NCBI GenBank assembly: GCA_022592445.1
Contig: JABYQR010000138.1
Location: forward strand, 1 to 64,000
Reading direction: 5' to 3'
Length of the DNA: 64,000 nucleotides
DNA from: Cytidiella melzeri
Taxonomy: Eukaryota; Basidiomycota; Agaricomycetes; Polyporales; Irpicaceae
Below are positions 37,454-48,937 of the stretch, in pieces; the first letter of the stretch is position 1; every line of letters begins with the position of its first letter. The position numbers were made by a program, and so were the translations under genes. The notes under the pieces were generated by a model. That model saw nothing but the letters and a program-made list of their open reading frames with translations. It was not told where the DNA came from and ran no database searches.

Positions 37454-38499
37454 CTTTGACGAGTTGATGGTTTATGCGGAGAGTTAAGAGGCAGAAGACG
37501 AGTGTTTGTTCGAGCGAGCTCTTCAGAAATTATTGTTTGCTTGGATAGAGAGACTAGAGGGAGCCTGATGCAGAGGACAAAGTCAGTTCGCGCACAATGT
37601 CGCGAAAACGCCAGTCTAACGCGGTCACGTGCCTTTTGAATCGGCTACAGCCGGAAACACGTGCATGCACGCGTGTTCCAGCTAACTGCAAAATTGTAGA
37701 CACTCCTCAGGAAAATGCGAAAAGTAGTAAACACTTTTGGAGGCTCGTATGCCATCCAGAAGATGGTTTGTCGATTCTCATGTAAGTTCACCTCCTAGCT
37801 TACTAGTGACAAAATCTCCAAATGTGTTGAATTACTCTATGTAGGCTCTTTGGGGGCTTCGACAGAACGGCTTTCGCACCCCGCGTAGTGGACGACTTGG
37901 AACCTGGAAAGACAGAGGATCCTACAAATACGTAGCCAAGCAGTGCAATTGCAGGCGCAACTTTCTTTCATTTAAAGCCCCATGCATCAACCCCGCACTG
38001 AGCTTTATCCACGTTGAAGACGTCACTCTACCACTGGCAAAACAGTCTCTCGAAGCTGACTTGTAATGTCGGCCTTCAAGTTCATTATCATCGTTTGTGC
38101 TTTACGCTGACTCTACTGTAGCTGATCCGTTCAGTCATTTGGAAGTGGCATCAGCTCGGCGAACTGGTATCGTGACCTTTACAGGCGGATCTGCAGCCTC
38201 TTGAGCGTCGTTTCCCCGCGCGTGTACCTGCAATGAAACGTATGCCAGCTCTATATGAGTAGCGCATGGCGCAAATGTGGGCACCAATGGTACTGTCTCA
38301 TTCCATACTCTTCTGTAACTTGCGATGACTTAATGGTCAAACGCAGGCTTCGGTTGAGCTGCGGACTGGAAAGAGGTATAAATGACATAGACTGGGCGCC
38401 GTGATTTGTAGGTCAGGTCTCTGTGCTCCCTCCCATCTCACCAAAGTCGGTGGCTGCAGCTCCAGTCAGCCAGTCGGTGAACTTCTCAACTCAGCGACC
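37454..38499. other. Divergent intergenic region between ATG6 and the caspase-like gene
   Basis: Apart from the small frame at 37597-37935, nothing coding is supported. The interval presumably contains both promoters. Confidence 0.35.
37597..37935 (+). CDS. Small hypothetical protein, 91 residues
   Basis: Two exons (37597-37781, 37845-37935) joined by a well-formed intron (GTAAGT donor, TATGTAG acceptor) close in frame. The product is basic at the N-terminus (MSRKRQSNAV) and has a middle segment FWRLVCHPEDGLSILMLFGG. No family is recognised. It starts 144 bp from the ATG6 start codon on the opposite strand. The good splice signals are the only support, so it could be a chance frame. Confidence 0.33.
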
Positions 38500-40496
38500 A
38501 TGGGGTCGAGAGTATTTGCGCTCATCATCGGTAAGCCATCTCATTACTCGGCCCAGATTTTACCTCAGACGGATCAGGTATCGACGAATATAAATCCGGC
38601 AATGTATGGAACTTGGAATCCTGTGTGGACGATGCTCAATGCGTCAGGCAATGGCTTACACAAGAACTTCACGTCCCCCGAGGACAGATTTGCGTCCTCG
38701 CAAACTGCGAAGCTACCAAGCGGGCAATTGAGGACAACTTTATGGCCCACCTCGTCAACAATCCTGACATCGATAGGGATGACGCCATCCTCATTTACTA
38801 TGCCGGGCACGGCAGCTCCGTCCACTCTCCGCGTGGGTGGTACAAAGACGGCATGAGGGAGGTCGAGATCCTTTGCCCATACGACCACGACTGCAAGAGC
38901 CCGGAGGGACGAGTTGCGGGCATCTCAGATCGCTCATTCCTCGCGATGCTCAGAGACCTTGCCCAAGCTAAGGGCAACAACATCACTGTCATCCTCGACT
39001 GCTGCTTCTCAGCACATTCAGCTGAGCGTGAACGTCGTCACGTTCGATGGACGCCCACAATTAAGGCCGTGCCGGACGACCTATACAGTGGTCTCTGGAG
39101 GAGCGCGTTGGCGGGCTCAAGCACGGACGCGGTCCGTGGTTTTGCACGCACAAGCAGCGACACACATGTTGTCTTGGCAGCGTCGCGTACAGGAGCCAGT
39201 GCATTTGAAGGCAAGGGCGGAGGGCTCTTTACTCGCGCGCTGCTATCCGTCAAAGATTCCGTCCCCATCCACACACTAACCTACGACGAGTTACTCGAAC
39301 ACATCGAGAAGTCGATGGAAGGACAGATGCCAACCCTCGTTGGCCCTCACAAGGATAGAGCTCTCTTCAACGGGGTTCCCTTCGTCCCCGATGGTCGCTT
39401 CGTAGCTATCGAGCCTTACGAGACGGATAAGCTTCGCATTGATGCCGGCGCCATCCATGGCGTCGTCGACGGCACCGAATTCACTGTTCACGACCACAAT
39501 TACAAGGGTTCTGTTAATCCAGCCTTGGCCTCGTACGTTGCCGTCACAGTAAATCCTACATGGTGTCTCGCTCGCAGGAGGTCTCAAACTAAAGGCGTCC
39601 TCGACAACGCCAACTGGGCTCGAGTCACCAAGTGGAATAACAGAGTTCCCTTCCGCGTCCACCTCCGTCGATCTTTCTTCAATCTCTTCAGACGCTGCCG
39701 CCTTCACCATGCATTGGACGTGCAATCATCCCACAGTGGATCTAAAGATGGCGTCAACATCGTCCGCGTCAAGAGCTCTACCGCAGCAGATATGTCACTT
39801 ACTCTCAGGAGAAATCAACTCTTAGTCGAGCGACATGACGCTCTACTTGCTGCCAATAGCCGGCGCATCATCCATCTTCCCAGCACGGAGTCCCGCTCAG
39901 ATCTGAAGGTCATCGACGCAGCCGCTCGTTTTCACCTCTGCCTTCACCGCAAGAATCCGTCCAGACCGCTGCTCGGCCTTGTTACGATGGAGCTCTATCG
40001 ACTAGATGCCCAAACCTGGACAAGAGTCAGCGGCAACCTGCTCGTCGACGGGAAAGCGCAAATAGTCGACGACGAGAAAGACTCGGTGTATTCCGTTGTA
40101 TTACACAATTACTCAGACCACGACCTTTGGCCCTATCTCGTAAGCATGGACTCTGGCGGGTACAGCATCAGCATGGTTTACCACCCAGACCATTCCGCGC
40201 AATATGCGCCTCTAAAGAAACACCAGCATATGATCATCGGCTCTGGAGCCCTCGACTCAGAAGCTCTATCCTTCACCCTCTCCAATGGCGCTCATACCGG
40301 AGCGGCGTTTCTCAAGCTTTTTGTCTCCTCCAAATTCACTCCCATGACTTTCATTGAGCAGGGTGTGCCGCCATCGGCAAACCCCAAGCAGACCCACTCT
40401 GCGCTCGAGAAGAGGGAGCCCAACGAAAAGGGGGAGATGTGGGACTCGGTCCTTGCGTGCATCAGTGTTGTCCGCGGAGACGGCTCAGAATCGTAA
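38500..40496 (+). CDS. Caspase-like (peptidase C14 / metacaspase-type) protein
   Basis: Two exons (38500-38530, 38578-40496) give 649 residues. The p20-like domain starts at once (RVFALIIGIDEYKS) and contains the catalytic His88 (YYAGHG) and Cys153 (VILDCCFSAHS). The p10-like part continues with ASRTGASAFE and GGLFTRALL. Residues about 280-649 form a long C-terminal region with beta-rich segments and no known catalytic motif, as in the expanded caspase families of mushroom-forming fungi. There is no Zn-finger or Pro-rich prodomain of type I metacaspases. Predicted cytosolic cysteine peptidase; substrate preference is unknown. The first intron is 47 nt. Confidence 0.87.
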
Positions 40497-40945
40497 TGAC
40501 GCCAGGTATGCGATATGATTTTGCTTCAACGTTCACGAGAGCTGTCCTCTTTTTGATAATGATTCATATATATCCCTTATATTATCAGTATTCGATGTTG
40601 TATGTATTCATGTATTGTACATATGCTTGTCCCGCGGACACAGGGGATCCGGGCATCCGATGATTATATATCTATAGAAGAACCTCTGCAACTGTACATA
40701 TTACACCCAAGCAGATAGCAACATACCCATGTTTCGACCAGGCCTTGGCTGTGCACAAAGCTTGTGTGAATGATGCAGCGGGGTCTGGACTGGCTCGACT
40801 ATAGTAGTGATACGTGCTGAGCATGCATGTCCTTGAGACTAATTCGTACATTTGCAGTTTGTTTCGGGCTTACGTGTACTGCAATTCCTGACTGTGCCCT
40901 TCATACAGTATCACTACTCCTCCTATTCGGAGCTCCTGTATTTAA
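40497..40945. other. Convergent 3' region
   Basis: AT-rich sequence between two convergent genes, with no coding signal. Confidence 0.4.
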
Positions 40946-42059
40946 TTACCGCCTCCCTCTTGACGCTACAGGTGCCTTTCGTTTGCGGAATAGACTGCTG
41001 CTTGTAGGAGTCGAAACGGCTTCCGCTTCTTCAAACTTGACTCCGCCAAGACCCTCTTCAGTTTTTACCGTCGGCACGTCCGTTTTGAGAGCTACAAGCT
41101 CGCCTGTCGAAGTCGTCAATTCTGGAGATGGAGACGAAGGGGCAAGCTTCTCAGTGGAAGCATCAGCGTTATCGTTGACAGTAGGGGGATTGTCGGTAGT
41201 TTTGGGAGAACCTCGCCCTTCTCCTGGTCTGTTCCACCCCTTTGCCGACCACTTTGGCAGAGCACTCGTAGCAGGGACACTATTGGTAGAAGTCGCAGAA
41301 GCGGAACCAGGCTCAGGTGTGGGCTCCTCCTTCTTCGCCTTAAGCTTGACCGGTATGACACCAGGGTCGTATATCTCGCCAAGACCAGCGCTCATAGTCT
41401 TCTTCCGCAGCTTCCAAGGTCGGATGTCGTCGTCGTCCGCCAATACTTCAGCTTGTCGTTTACGCTCCAAATCCTTACGTGCCTCAGCTTCACCCTCCCC
41501 TGCCTGACCTTCCACTTCCTCGCTCCGTTCACCTTCCAGCCCGGTAGATTCTACCATTTCCCAAGCACCAACCACTCCTTCATTCATGCGCCTTTCCGCC
41601 TCCATCTTCTGTCTCTCCGCGTCCAGGTCTACGTAACCCAAAGACTCAGCCGTAGAGTAATTGGCGTATGGATTAGAAGGCTTCGCATCAGGTTTGCTGG
41701 GACCTGCTTGCTTTGCTGTAGAGGTAATGGTGCTACTACTCCCTGGTTTGACAAGACCGGCACCAACGTCTTGTGCAAAGGCTGCCTGCGCTGCCTAGAG
41801 AGATATTCAATCAGTACGAGCGTACAGGTACAGGCATGCTGTGACTTACCCTCTCTACTCTCTCCATCTCCCTCTTCTCCTCCTCCAAATCCTGTTTCCT
41901 CTTCTCTCCAGTCTTGTACAGACCGCGTACGAAACGTTCCACGTTGCCCTTGTGTCGCAAGCCACCTTCATGTTGTGTGCGAGATGGCTTGTCATCTGCG
42001 ATGTATATATTGCAGTACTTGCAAAAGTATTTTTTGTTTGAGACCCAGTATTCGCTCAT
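40946..42059 (-). CDS. U1-type zinc-finger protein, WBP4/FBP21-like (putative spliceosome factor)
   Basis: Two exons (41850-42059, 40946-41794) give 352 residues. The N-terminus is a matrin/U1-C type C2H2 finger: MSEYWVSNKKYFCKYC, with Cys13, Cys16, His30 and His36 in the HEGGLRHKGN pattern. A Lys/Glu-rich helix (KTGEKRKQDLEEEKREME) follows, then an acidic, disordered C-terminus with a conserved-looking patch (DDDDIRPWKLRKKTMSAG). That layout matches fungal WBP4-like proteins of the spliceosomal B complex, although no WW domain is present. Nuclear location is inferred. Confidence 0.74.
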
Positions 42060-42897
42060 GTCGGTGGTGAATGTGAGTAGCAGTCAACTGTGAATCCGGC
42101 GCCAATGCGCCATGCGGCAGAGCAGCCTAATCCGGAAACGCCACCACGCCACCCTCCTTCCAGTTCTGGCGGGCACCGTTATTACCACTAGCAGTTCTAC
42201 TGTACTACTATGACTCAAACCACCACCATTGCTGGGACGGCCATTACATTACTGCGACGTTGAACGTGTAAAACCTTTTGATTAGCTGGTGCTTAATACA
42301 GGCGGCTATTGCTTACAACAACGGCGGATGGGACACGTAGATACCAGGCGGTACGTAACTACAGTGCCCTATCTGAGCCTTCTCCGCCCTTTCATCAACT
42401 CGGTATTGTGTTATAGGTGTGAATGATTTCTTTAAATGTACAGATATGAACTTATTTGACAATATCAGGTGGCATTGACCGCTGATTGCGCCTGTCACGG
42501 TAGGACCTTTGACGGTTTGACCACATGGCTTAAAACGACCATCACCCACTTCAAGCGCGAAGTTTTGGACTTTGAAGGCCGTCTGAAATGCAAAAGATGT
42601 TTTGTAAGATTTCAGAGGTACGTAGAGCGTTTCAACTTTGAGCAAGCTCGCATTTCTGATGACTTTCTAGCAGTTATGCGGTCATATAATCGTCGCGTGG
42701 ACGGCGATTCCTGTGCTGAACCAACGGGTGGCATAAAACCGATGCCATGACGAAATTATACCGACGATACTGTTGCAGACGGAGTGTTACCAAAGTGCCC
42801 ACCTGTTCATGCATTCGCCGGGGCGTTACTGCCAATCCCCCAGCGTATAAATAGAGCCTCAAACTCGTCTCAGCACTCCAGCTCACCATCAGCAATC
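42060..42897. other. Upstream region of the GH45 pseudogene and of the WBP4-like gene
   Basis: No supported gene. The right edge is a GH45-type promoter with a TATA box. The segment 42815-42870 resembles 44915-44970 upstream of the intact GH45 gene, so the duplication includes the promoter. Confidence 0.5.
42846..42854 (+). promoter_or_regulatory. TATA box of the duplicated GH45 copy
   Basis: TATAAATAG lies 52 bp before the ATG of the pseudogene copy. The active gene has only a weaker CATATAATTAG at the corresponding place (44950-44960). Confidence 0.6.
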
Positions 42898-43728
42898 ATG
42901 ACGAAGCTTTCTTTACTCGTCAACTTCCTTGCCCTCGTCAGCTATGTCAGCGCCCTCAATGTCTCTGAGAAGAGAGCCACGGGCGGGTACGTCCAACGTG
43001 CTTCTGGCACAGCGTCGTTCACACAATACACCGGATGTGGCACTCCTGGTGCGTTTTTGGTATGATTAAGCTTTTGCGAAGCTGAAATAGAGGCAGCGTA
43101 CGGAACCTCCGCCAGTGGCTTCACCGCCGCCGTTGACCAGCTCGCATTCGGCGCAGCGCCGGGATCTGGAGCTGGTGACGCCTGCGGCCGCTGCTTCGCT
43201 ATCACCGGAATTGAAGATCCCTCTCTCCCAACTACACTGATCCTTTCGGCAGTACTATTTTAGTCAAAGTCTCCGACCTTTGCCCCGTCTCAGGCAACGA
43301 CGAGTGGTGTGGCCAAACTCAGAGCAACCCACTTAACCAGCACTCGGAGCCATTACAGCACGTTGCACACATTCATTTTACCTGTAAGGTACTGATAACA
43401 GCCGTAGTTTCGATATTTGCGAAGATACTGGAGGAGCCGCGCAGTTCTTCCCCAGCGGCACAAATCGTTGAGATCCTGCACATTGAAGCGCAAACTGACT
43501 GACTGTGGGTCATTTTAGGCCACACTGCCCTCACTGGAACCTTCGAAGAGGTCTCCTACTCCCAGTGGTCCGGCTCAGATGGCACTGAGCTCTAGGATGG
43601 AGCTTGCCTCGCTGGTGAAACTGGCCGTCCACCGCTTGCGGTAACAAGGGTGAGCTCATGAACCGAAAGTTTCATTGGGCCAAGAAACTCATGCCGTCCG
43701 CTGCATTTCAGGCACTGCACCTGAGTAA
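42898..43728 (+). pseudogene. GH45 endoglucanase pseudogene (duplicate of cel45A)
   Basis: The exon-intron layout and protein follow the intact gene at 45008-45841: signal peptide, KR processing site, ATGGYVQ start, DLCPVSG, EWCGQT. Lesions seen: TAC in place of a Cys TGC (43099-43101); loss of one base after 43222, which leads to a stop at 43261-43263; a TAG in place of the Trp codon TGG (43593-43595); and a 10-nt loss near 43618-43622 that shifts the C-terminus. The promoter TATA box and the GC-AG intron are still recognisable. It cannot make the enzyme. Confidence 0.9.
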
Positions 43729-43839
43729 TCATGTTGCCGTTAAGACTGGGGCAGAAGATTGGATACATTCCTGGCGGTGCATTGCGGGGTTTTTTTTATA
43801 GAAATAAGAATACAAGTGTAATGCTCGGATCATTCACGT

Positions 43840-44140
43840 CTATTCATTTGCTTCGCCCATGACTGCAGCGTGTTCGCGACCGACTTAAGTTGCAAGGCGC
43901 ACCAACAAATGCCCCAGCTTGTACTTTTACAGAGGCAGAAGCTGATGTGAGCATTCAGCCCTTGAGTTTCTGTTTCTCCAGATTCTTGCAACAAACAGCC
44001 TGAGACAGGGCACATATGCCAACAGTAGTTCGGAGCTGACACGCGTTCACCGTTGGTTCCTACTTCTGACAAAGCGTTGGTTGGCGGATGGCTCACAAAT
44101 AGAATACTACGCGCGAGCCGTTCCAGCCCATGCAAATTAT
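43840..44140 (-). pseudogene. Duplicated 3' fragment of the DNA polymerase kappa gene
   Basis: Minus-strand translation gives QGLNAHISFCL and NTLQSWAKQ, matching the C-terminal UBZ-type finger and tail of the polymerase kappa gene ([20 protein letters not shown]) encoded at 45954-46150. The zinc-binding CPLC half is altered. The order GH45 copy then polymerase tail is the same as in the intact pair, so both were duplicated together. Confidence 0.75.
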
Positions 44141-45007
44141 CACGGTCTGTTTTCTCCTCTCTTCAGAAGGCGTACGGAACCGTGACGTTCCACTTTGACG
44201 CGGCCTTTGTCACGGTGTCGCAAGCAGCCTTTATGTTCATGTTGCGTGTGAGCTGTCTTGTTTCTACGATTTAGATCCTCCAGGCTTTGCGGGGGTATTT
44301 CTGACCCGATACTACTCAGTACTCACTCCTGTCGAGCGTGAACCACATAAATGCCTAATCCGGAGACGGGCGTTAGTAGCACTGGCAGTGCCACCATTTC
44401 GAACTGAAACCATGACTGGGACTGTCACTGGCAATCCACACCGTCACGATATCGACATCGGAATTAATAGGCATTTTCTAACAGATGCCCCTCAGACGAT
44501 AATGGTTGTGATGATTCTGCTTGAAACGGCCAATGCAAAGCGCAGCATAGCAGTGCAAAACTCTTTCGTGGCACTTACTGCTGTCGTGGTAGGGGTCAAC
44601 CCAATTTTACTTTTACCGCAGTTTTTACACTCACCAGTACAAATTTCAAGGATACAGCGTCACGTATGGCTTTGACATCACAGCTTTCAAGAAACTCTCT
44701 CCCAGGACCCTTGGTACGCGAAGTGTTCAAGTCACAAGTTTAGCAAACGATCTGGTAGGCATGCAGTCATGCGGCCCTACAGTAATTGCATTAACGACAA
44801 TTTCTGTAACCAATCAGCTGATGATATGCACCCGACGCCATGACGACAATATGCCGGCCACTACTCAAATTCACTCGCATGCAGGCGGCACACTGCCACC
44901 GAAGTACCGACCTATACGCGCATTATCCGGGACGTCACTGCCTGCGCCCAAACATATAATTAGAGGCGAAATGTCCTCTCAATGTCACAGCTTTAACCAC
45001 CCCTATT
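44141..45007. other. Spacer between duplicated segments, cel45A promoter
   Basis: No supported gene. Only the promoter-proximal 90 bases resemble the promoter of the pseudogene copy. Confidence 0.4.
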
Positions 45008-45841
45008 ATGGCCAAGCTCTCCGCACTCGTATATCTCGTCGCCGTCGCCAGTTTTGTGAGCGCCTCCACGGTTTCTGAGAAGAGAGCTACAGGTGGATAC
45101 GTGCAGAGTGCCTCTGGCACAGCGTCGTTCACCCAATACTCCGGATGCGGCTCTCCTGGTGCGTCTCTATTCCACGAGTCTGATCTGAAGCTAATTTGTA
45201 GGCAGCGTGCGGTATCTCTGCCAGTGGATTCACTGCTGCCGTCAACCAGCTCACGTTTGGTTCGGCGCCGGGATCTGGAGCTGGTGATGCCTGTGGTCGC
45301 TGCTTTTCTCTCACCGGAACCAAAGACCCTTACTCGCCCAACTATACCGGACCTTTTGGCAAGACTATTGTAGTCAAAGTCACCGACCTTTGCCCCGTCT
45401 CAGGTAACGAGGAGTGGTGTGGCCAAACGCAGAGTAACCCCCTTAATCAGCACTCGGAGCCATTCCAGCACGTTTGTTTATATTCATTCTACTTGTAAGG
45501 CACTAATGTCAATCATAGTTTCGATATCTGTGAGGATACTGGAGCAGCTGCGCAATTTTTCCCCAGTGGTACGAGTTTACATCGTCCACATCATGACACA
45601 CATTCGGTCTGACAATCGTTTGCAGGCCACGGTGCCCTCACCGGAACCTTCCAAGAGGTCTCCTGCTCCCAGTGGTCTGGCTCAGATGGCAGCTCGCTTT
45701 GGAACGGAGCCTGTCTCAGTGGTGAAACCGCTTCCAACTGGCCGTCAACCGCTTGTGGTAACAAGGGTGGGTTTATAAAAGTTCTCATTACACCAGCGCA
45801 CTGAAACCGTCCGCTGCGTTTCAGGCACTGCACCTTCGTAA
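45008..45841 (+). CDS. cel45A: Secreted endoglucanase, GH45 (Cel45A type)
   Basis: Five exons (45008-45158, 45206-45467, 45519-45568, 45626-45766, 45825-45841) give 206 residues. The signal peptide (1 to about 19) is followed by a short propeptide ending in KR, then the mature enzyme ATGGYVQSASGTASFTQYSG. Barwin-like double-psi barrel motifs are complete: CGRCFSLTG, VVKVTDLCPVSG, EEWCGQTQSNP, HFDICEDTG, GHGALTGTF, CSQWSGSDGSSLWNGACLSG and STACGNKGTAPS. This is the subfamily C type known from Phanerochaete, a beta-1,4-glucanase lacking the classical Asp base. There is no CBM. The intron 45468-45518 starts GC, and that reading restores the HFDICEDTG block. Confidence 0.95.
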
Positions 45842-45953
45842 TTATGTCCAAAGATGGGGCCAGAACTAAGACTACATTCCTAGCAGTACAACGCGGGAGT
45901 CTTTACAAAAATAAGAACAAATGTGTAATGAGGCTCGGGTGAAGCCCGAGTCA

Positions 45954-48713
45954 TCAACGTCTACTGGTTGGCTTCGCCCATGACTGCAGCGTGTTGGTCG
46001 ATGGTTTGAGTTTGCGGGGTGCACCTCCAGATGCCGCAGCTTGTGCCTCCCGTATCGCGCCTTTACTGAGGCAGAAGTCGATGTGAGCATTCAGCCCCTG
46101 ATTGTCCGTTTCCATGGTCTTGGCACAAAGTGGACAGAGATGAGTTGTGACGCCGATCGCTCCTTCCAACGCTACACCCGTGGGCGAATCGCTCACAGGC
46201 AGGAGGCCGCTCGGTGATTTAACATGACTGTTGCTGCTTTCAGCAGAAGAGAGAGGCTTAGTGACGAACCGGCCGCCCTTTGACGAGCTTGCAACGGTAC
46301 TTGCAGGCGCGGATACAGGGGGTCTGCGCTTATTGTCTCCAGACTGAGGTTCCGATGGATATTCGTCCGCTTCAGACTCAGTGTCGTCGTCAACAATTGG
46401 CATGGATTCTTCATAACCGTCTTGGGACAAGCTCGGGGTGTCTTCGTTGGATTCGAACTTGCGTTTCTTTCTCGGCAAAGTCGAGGTGCTTGAGCTCTCG
46501 AAGAACTACCGAGTAACGATGTAAGCCCACGCGAACGAGTCATTCAATATCCGTCTCAGGGACTGACCCTCTTAATGCTCCCCGGTTTTGCTTCGGAATC
46601 CTGGCGAAGGTCCTTCAGCTTTGTGACACGAAGGCCGATTAGACGAAGTTTCAAGGGCAGTTCAGGCAAAAGTAGCTCCTTTCCTATCTAAACGCCGACG
46701 TTCAGAAACCACGACGTAAAGATGCGAGCATGTCGACAAACCGCGAATAAATCTTCCTTCTTGGTTGATATCCATCTGTCAAACGACTTTGCTCGAGTGA
46801 ACACTAATGCAATGAAAATCAACATGAAAGGTAGGTGCAGAGTCGGGGAAGAACGAGAACCTTGGTAAGTGTCCAGTTTGTACTTCAGAGTAACCGTTTT
46901 ACCAGTCCAGCCAGTGCGTTCCATGTCCTCTTCCAATTCAGCAGCAACTTCTTCCAGCTTCGCCAAAATTTTGTCTTTCTCCTGTATGGAATGAAACGTT
47001 CTGTAGTTGAAAGTCAATGAATATTACATCACGAGACTGGGATGAAGCAAACCGTTCAGCGCCGATGCTCTTCCTCTCCTCTCGCTGCAACGGTTGGACT
47101 ACGTTAGAGGCAATTCCGAGATAGGTTTGCAGAAGGAACATAAGCCCAAATTGCTTATCCATGAGTGAAACAGTAGCGCGATGTGTGTAGATATCTCCGC
47201 AGGTCTAGACATTCACGTGGGTTGAGATTTCGCTATAAAGGGAGAGGAGGAGAGGGGTTACCTTAATCCCTATCGAGTCCAGAAGCCTCTCGTTCACCCT
47301 ACCTACGCCAGGGATCTTACGTATTGGAAGATCCCGCATAAATGCTTTGACAGCATCACGATTGAAATCAAGCATAAACTGTCCGTTCGGTTTGTTCTGC
47401 GGTAGGAAGTCAGTACTGATAGCATCCCTGCTTCCATGTCTGGAATTGACTGACCTTATCTGAACAGATCTAAGTACTTTAAGCAGGTAACACGACTGTC
47501 GTAATCCCATGGACACTCCACTTACTTTGGCTAACATCTAAGTTCTTTTTAGCCAGCGAACCGTGTCTTGGGTGTCATCATGCGACACACCTTGTTAGGT
47601 GCTATTCCCGCGCTAACCGTTAGCCCAGTCTCCCTGTGCACAACGTCTCGCATTTCCTGTACACAATCAGCAGCAGAGACTAGATGCTCTTCGCAGAAGT
47701 CTGTTATGCTAAAACAGAACAAACTATTATAGCAACGTGCATGCCAGCTTGAAATGGTACTTACTTCAAGTATCCTTCGTCACACCCACCAGGTTGCATG
47801 CTAGGATCGTATCGTCGAAAAATATTCATGACCGACTTGGAAAGATCCATGTAGCGCGGAAAATGGGTCGATACTACAATCAGCTCTGGACATAGTTTCT
47901 TCGCGATAAATTCTAATGGGCCAGGGAAATCAATCATATAGCGTATCTGCATTGATATTCACATACCAGCCATCCCAGAGCGCACGCCCCGCTTTCTGGC
48001 TTCGTACGATGCTGTAGATACAACTCCGTGTCCGACCTGCCGGGTAATTATCCACACGACATGTCTTTTTCATAGCGGACTCACTGCAAACGGCTTTCCC
48101 TGCAGAGAGGGATCATCCAGTAGCTCTACACTAGCGTAGAAGGCATCCATATCAACGTGAACTATTATTTGCGTTAAGTCTCGTTGAGCCTCCATTTTTT
48201 CGAGCTACTCTTGAGAGATCGGACCGATTTTCATCAATCACCAATTGGAAAGATTTACCAGTTGATCCACAGACGATTCAAGCTTTGCTAGGGGATAATG
48301 ACCCACGTGAACAATGGCTAATGAGTCTGGAGATGGGTCATAAGCATACCAATGTCTGCCCCGCGCACAGCGTCATCGCGTAGCTTGAGTATTCGAGTTA
48401 TTCGCTCAGTGAGATCTTTGTCCTTGCGTTTCTCATTCTGTAGTAACAGTGAGTTGTGATTGTTTCAAATACTAGAGTGATTCCTTGACCTCGTAGAACT
48501 TCGATCCTTTGGAAGCGTCTGCGATTATTCTATTGATCTCCGTTTGATCTGTGGCAAGACTGGCAACAGGGATTCCCTCAGTAACACACAGCTTATATGA
48601 TACCTATCGGCTTACCCTGCCTTCATGCTTGATGGACCTGCAAGTCGCCTCAGAAAGCTAGCTGTGTCCTGCGATGGACCAGAATCAGAGTCATGAGCCA
48701 CAGGGGTCCTCAT
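45954..48713 (-). CDS. POLK: DNA polymerase kappa (DinB-family translesion polymerase)
   Basis: Sixteen exons (48616-48713, 48490-48559, 48350-48437, 48259-48287, 48085-48204, 47967-48036, 47765-47912, 47591-47708, 47526-47537, 47455-47469, 47262-47396, 47053-47204, 46861-47000, 46742-46803, 46568-46687, 45954-46505) give 642 residues. It is a Y-family polymerase that bypasses bulky DNA lesions. The N-clasp ([17 protein letters not shown]), the catalytic [10 protein letters not shown] (Asp113, Asp115) and CDEGYLNIT (Asp203, Glu204), and the Hh[10 protein letters not shown] are present. After a PIP-like SIKRFF comes a disordered acidic region and a UBZ-type finger (CPLC, then HIDFC). Exons of 12 and 15 nt encode MLAK and ICSDK. 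A transposon end lies 98 bp upstream of the start codon. Confidence 0.95.
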
Positions 48714-48922
48714 TATGATTGCCCTGAAACCTCGAGTGGTTGAGGTGTCGAGGGAATGCTACTGCAATGTTGCTTCGTCAAGCTCGGGTGTTCAAGACGC
48801 AATCCCGATACAGCCGTTTGCATATTTTCGTGAAACTCGCGCGGATTTTTTTGCCGTGTTTAATCTTATTTGTCCGGCCAAACAGAGTGACATGTGACAA
48901 GACGCGCGACGCGATTGCTCTC

Positions 48923-48937
48923 ATCTCCTGGTACGAC
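48923..48937 (+). repeat. Left target-site duplication of the LINE
   Basis: ATCTCCTGGTACGAC here is repeated exactly at 52815-52829, directly after the poly(A) tail. It marks the insertion boundaries of the LINE. Confidence 0.93.

Noticed and set aside
42469..42750. 93-codon frame upstream of the GH45 pseudogene
   Set aside because: No recognisable domain; it lies within the promoter interval.
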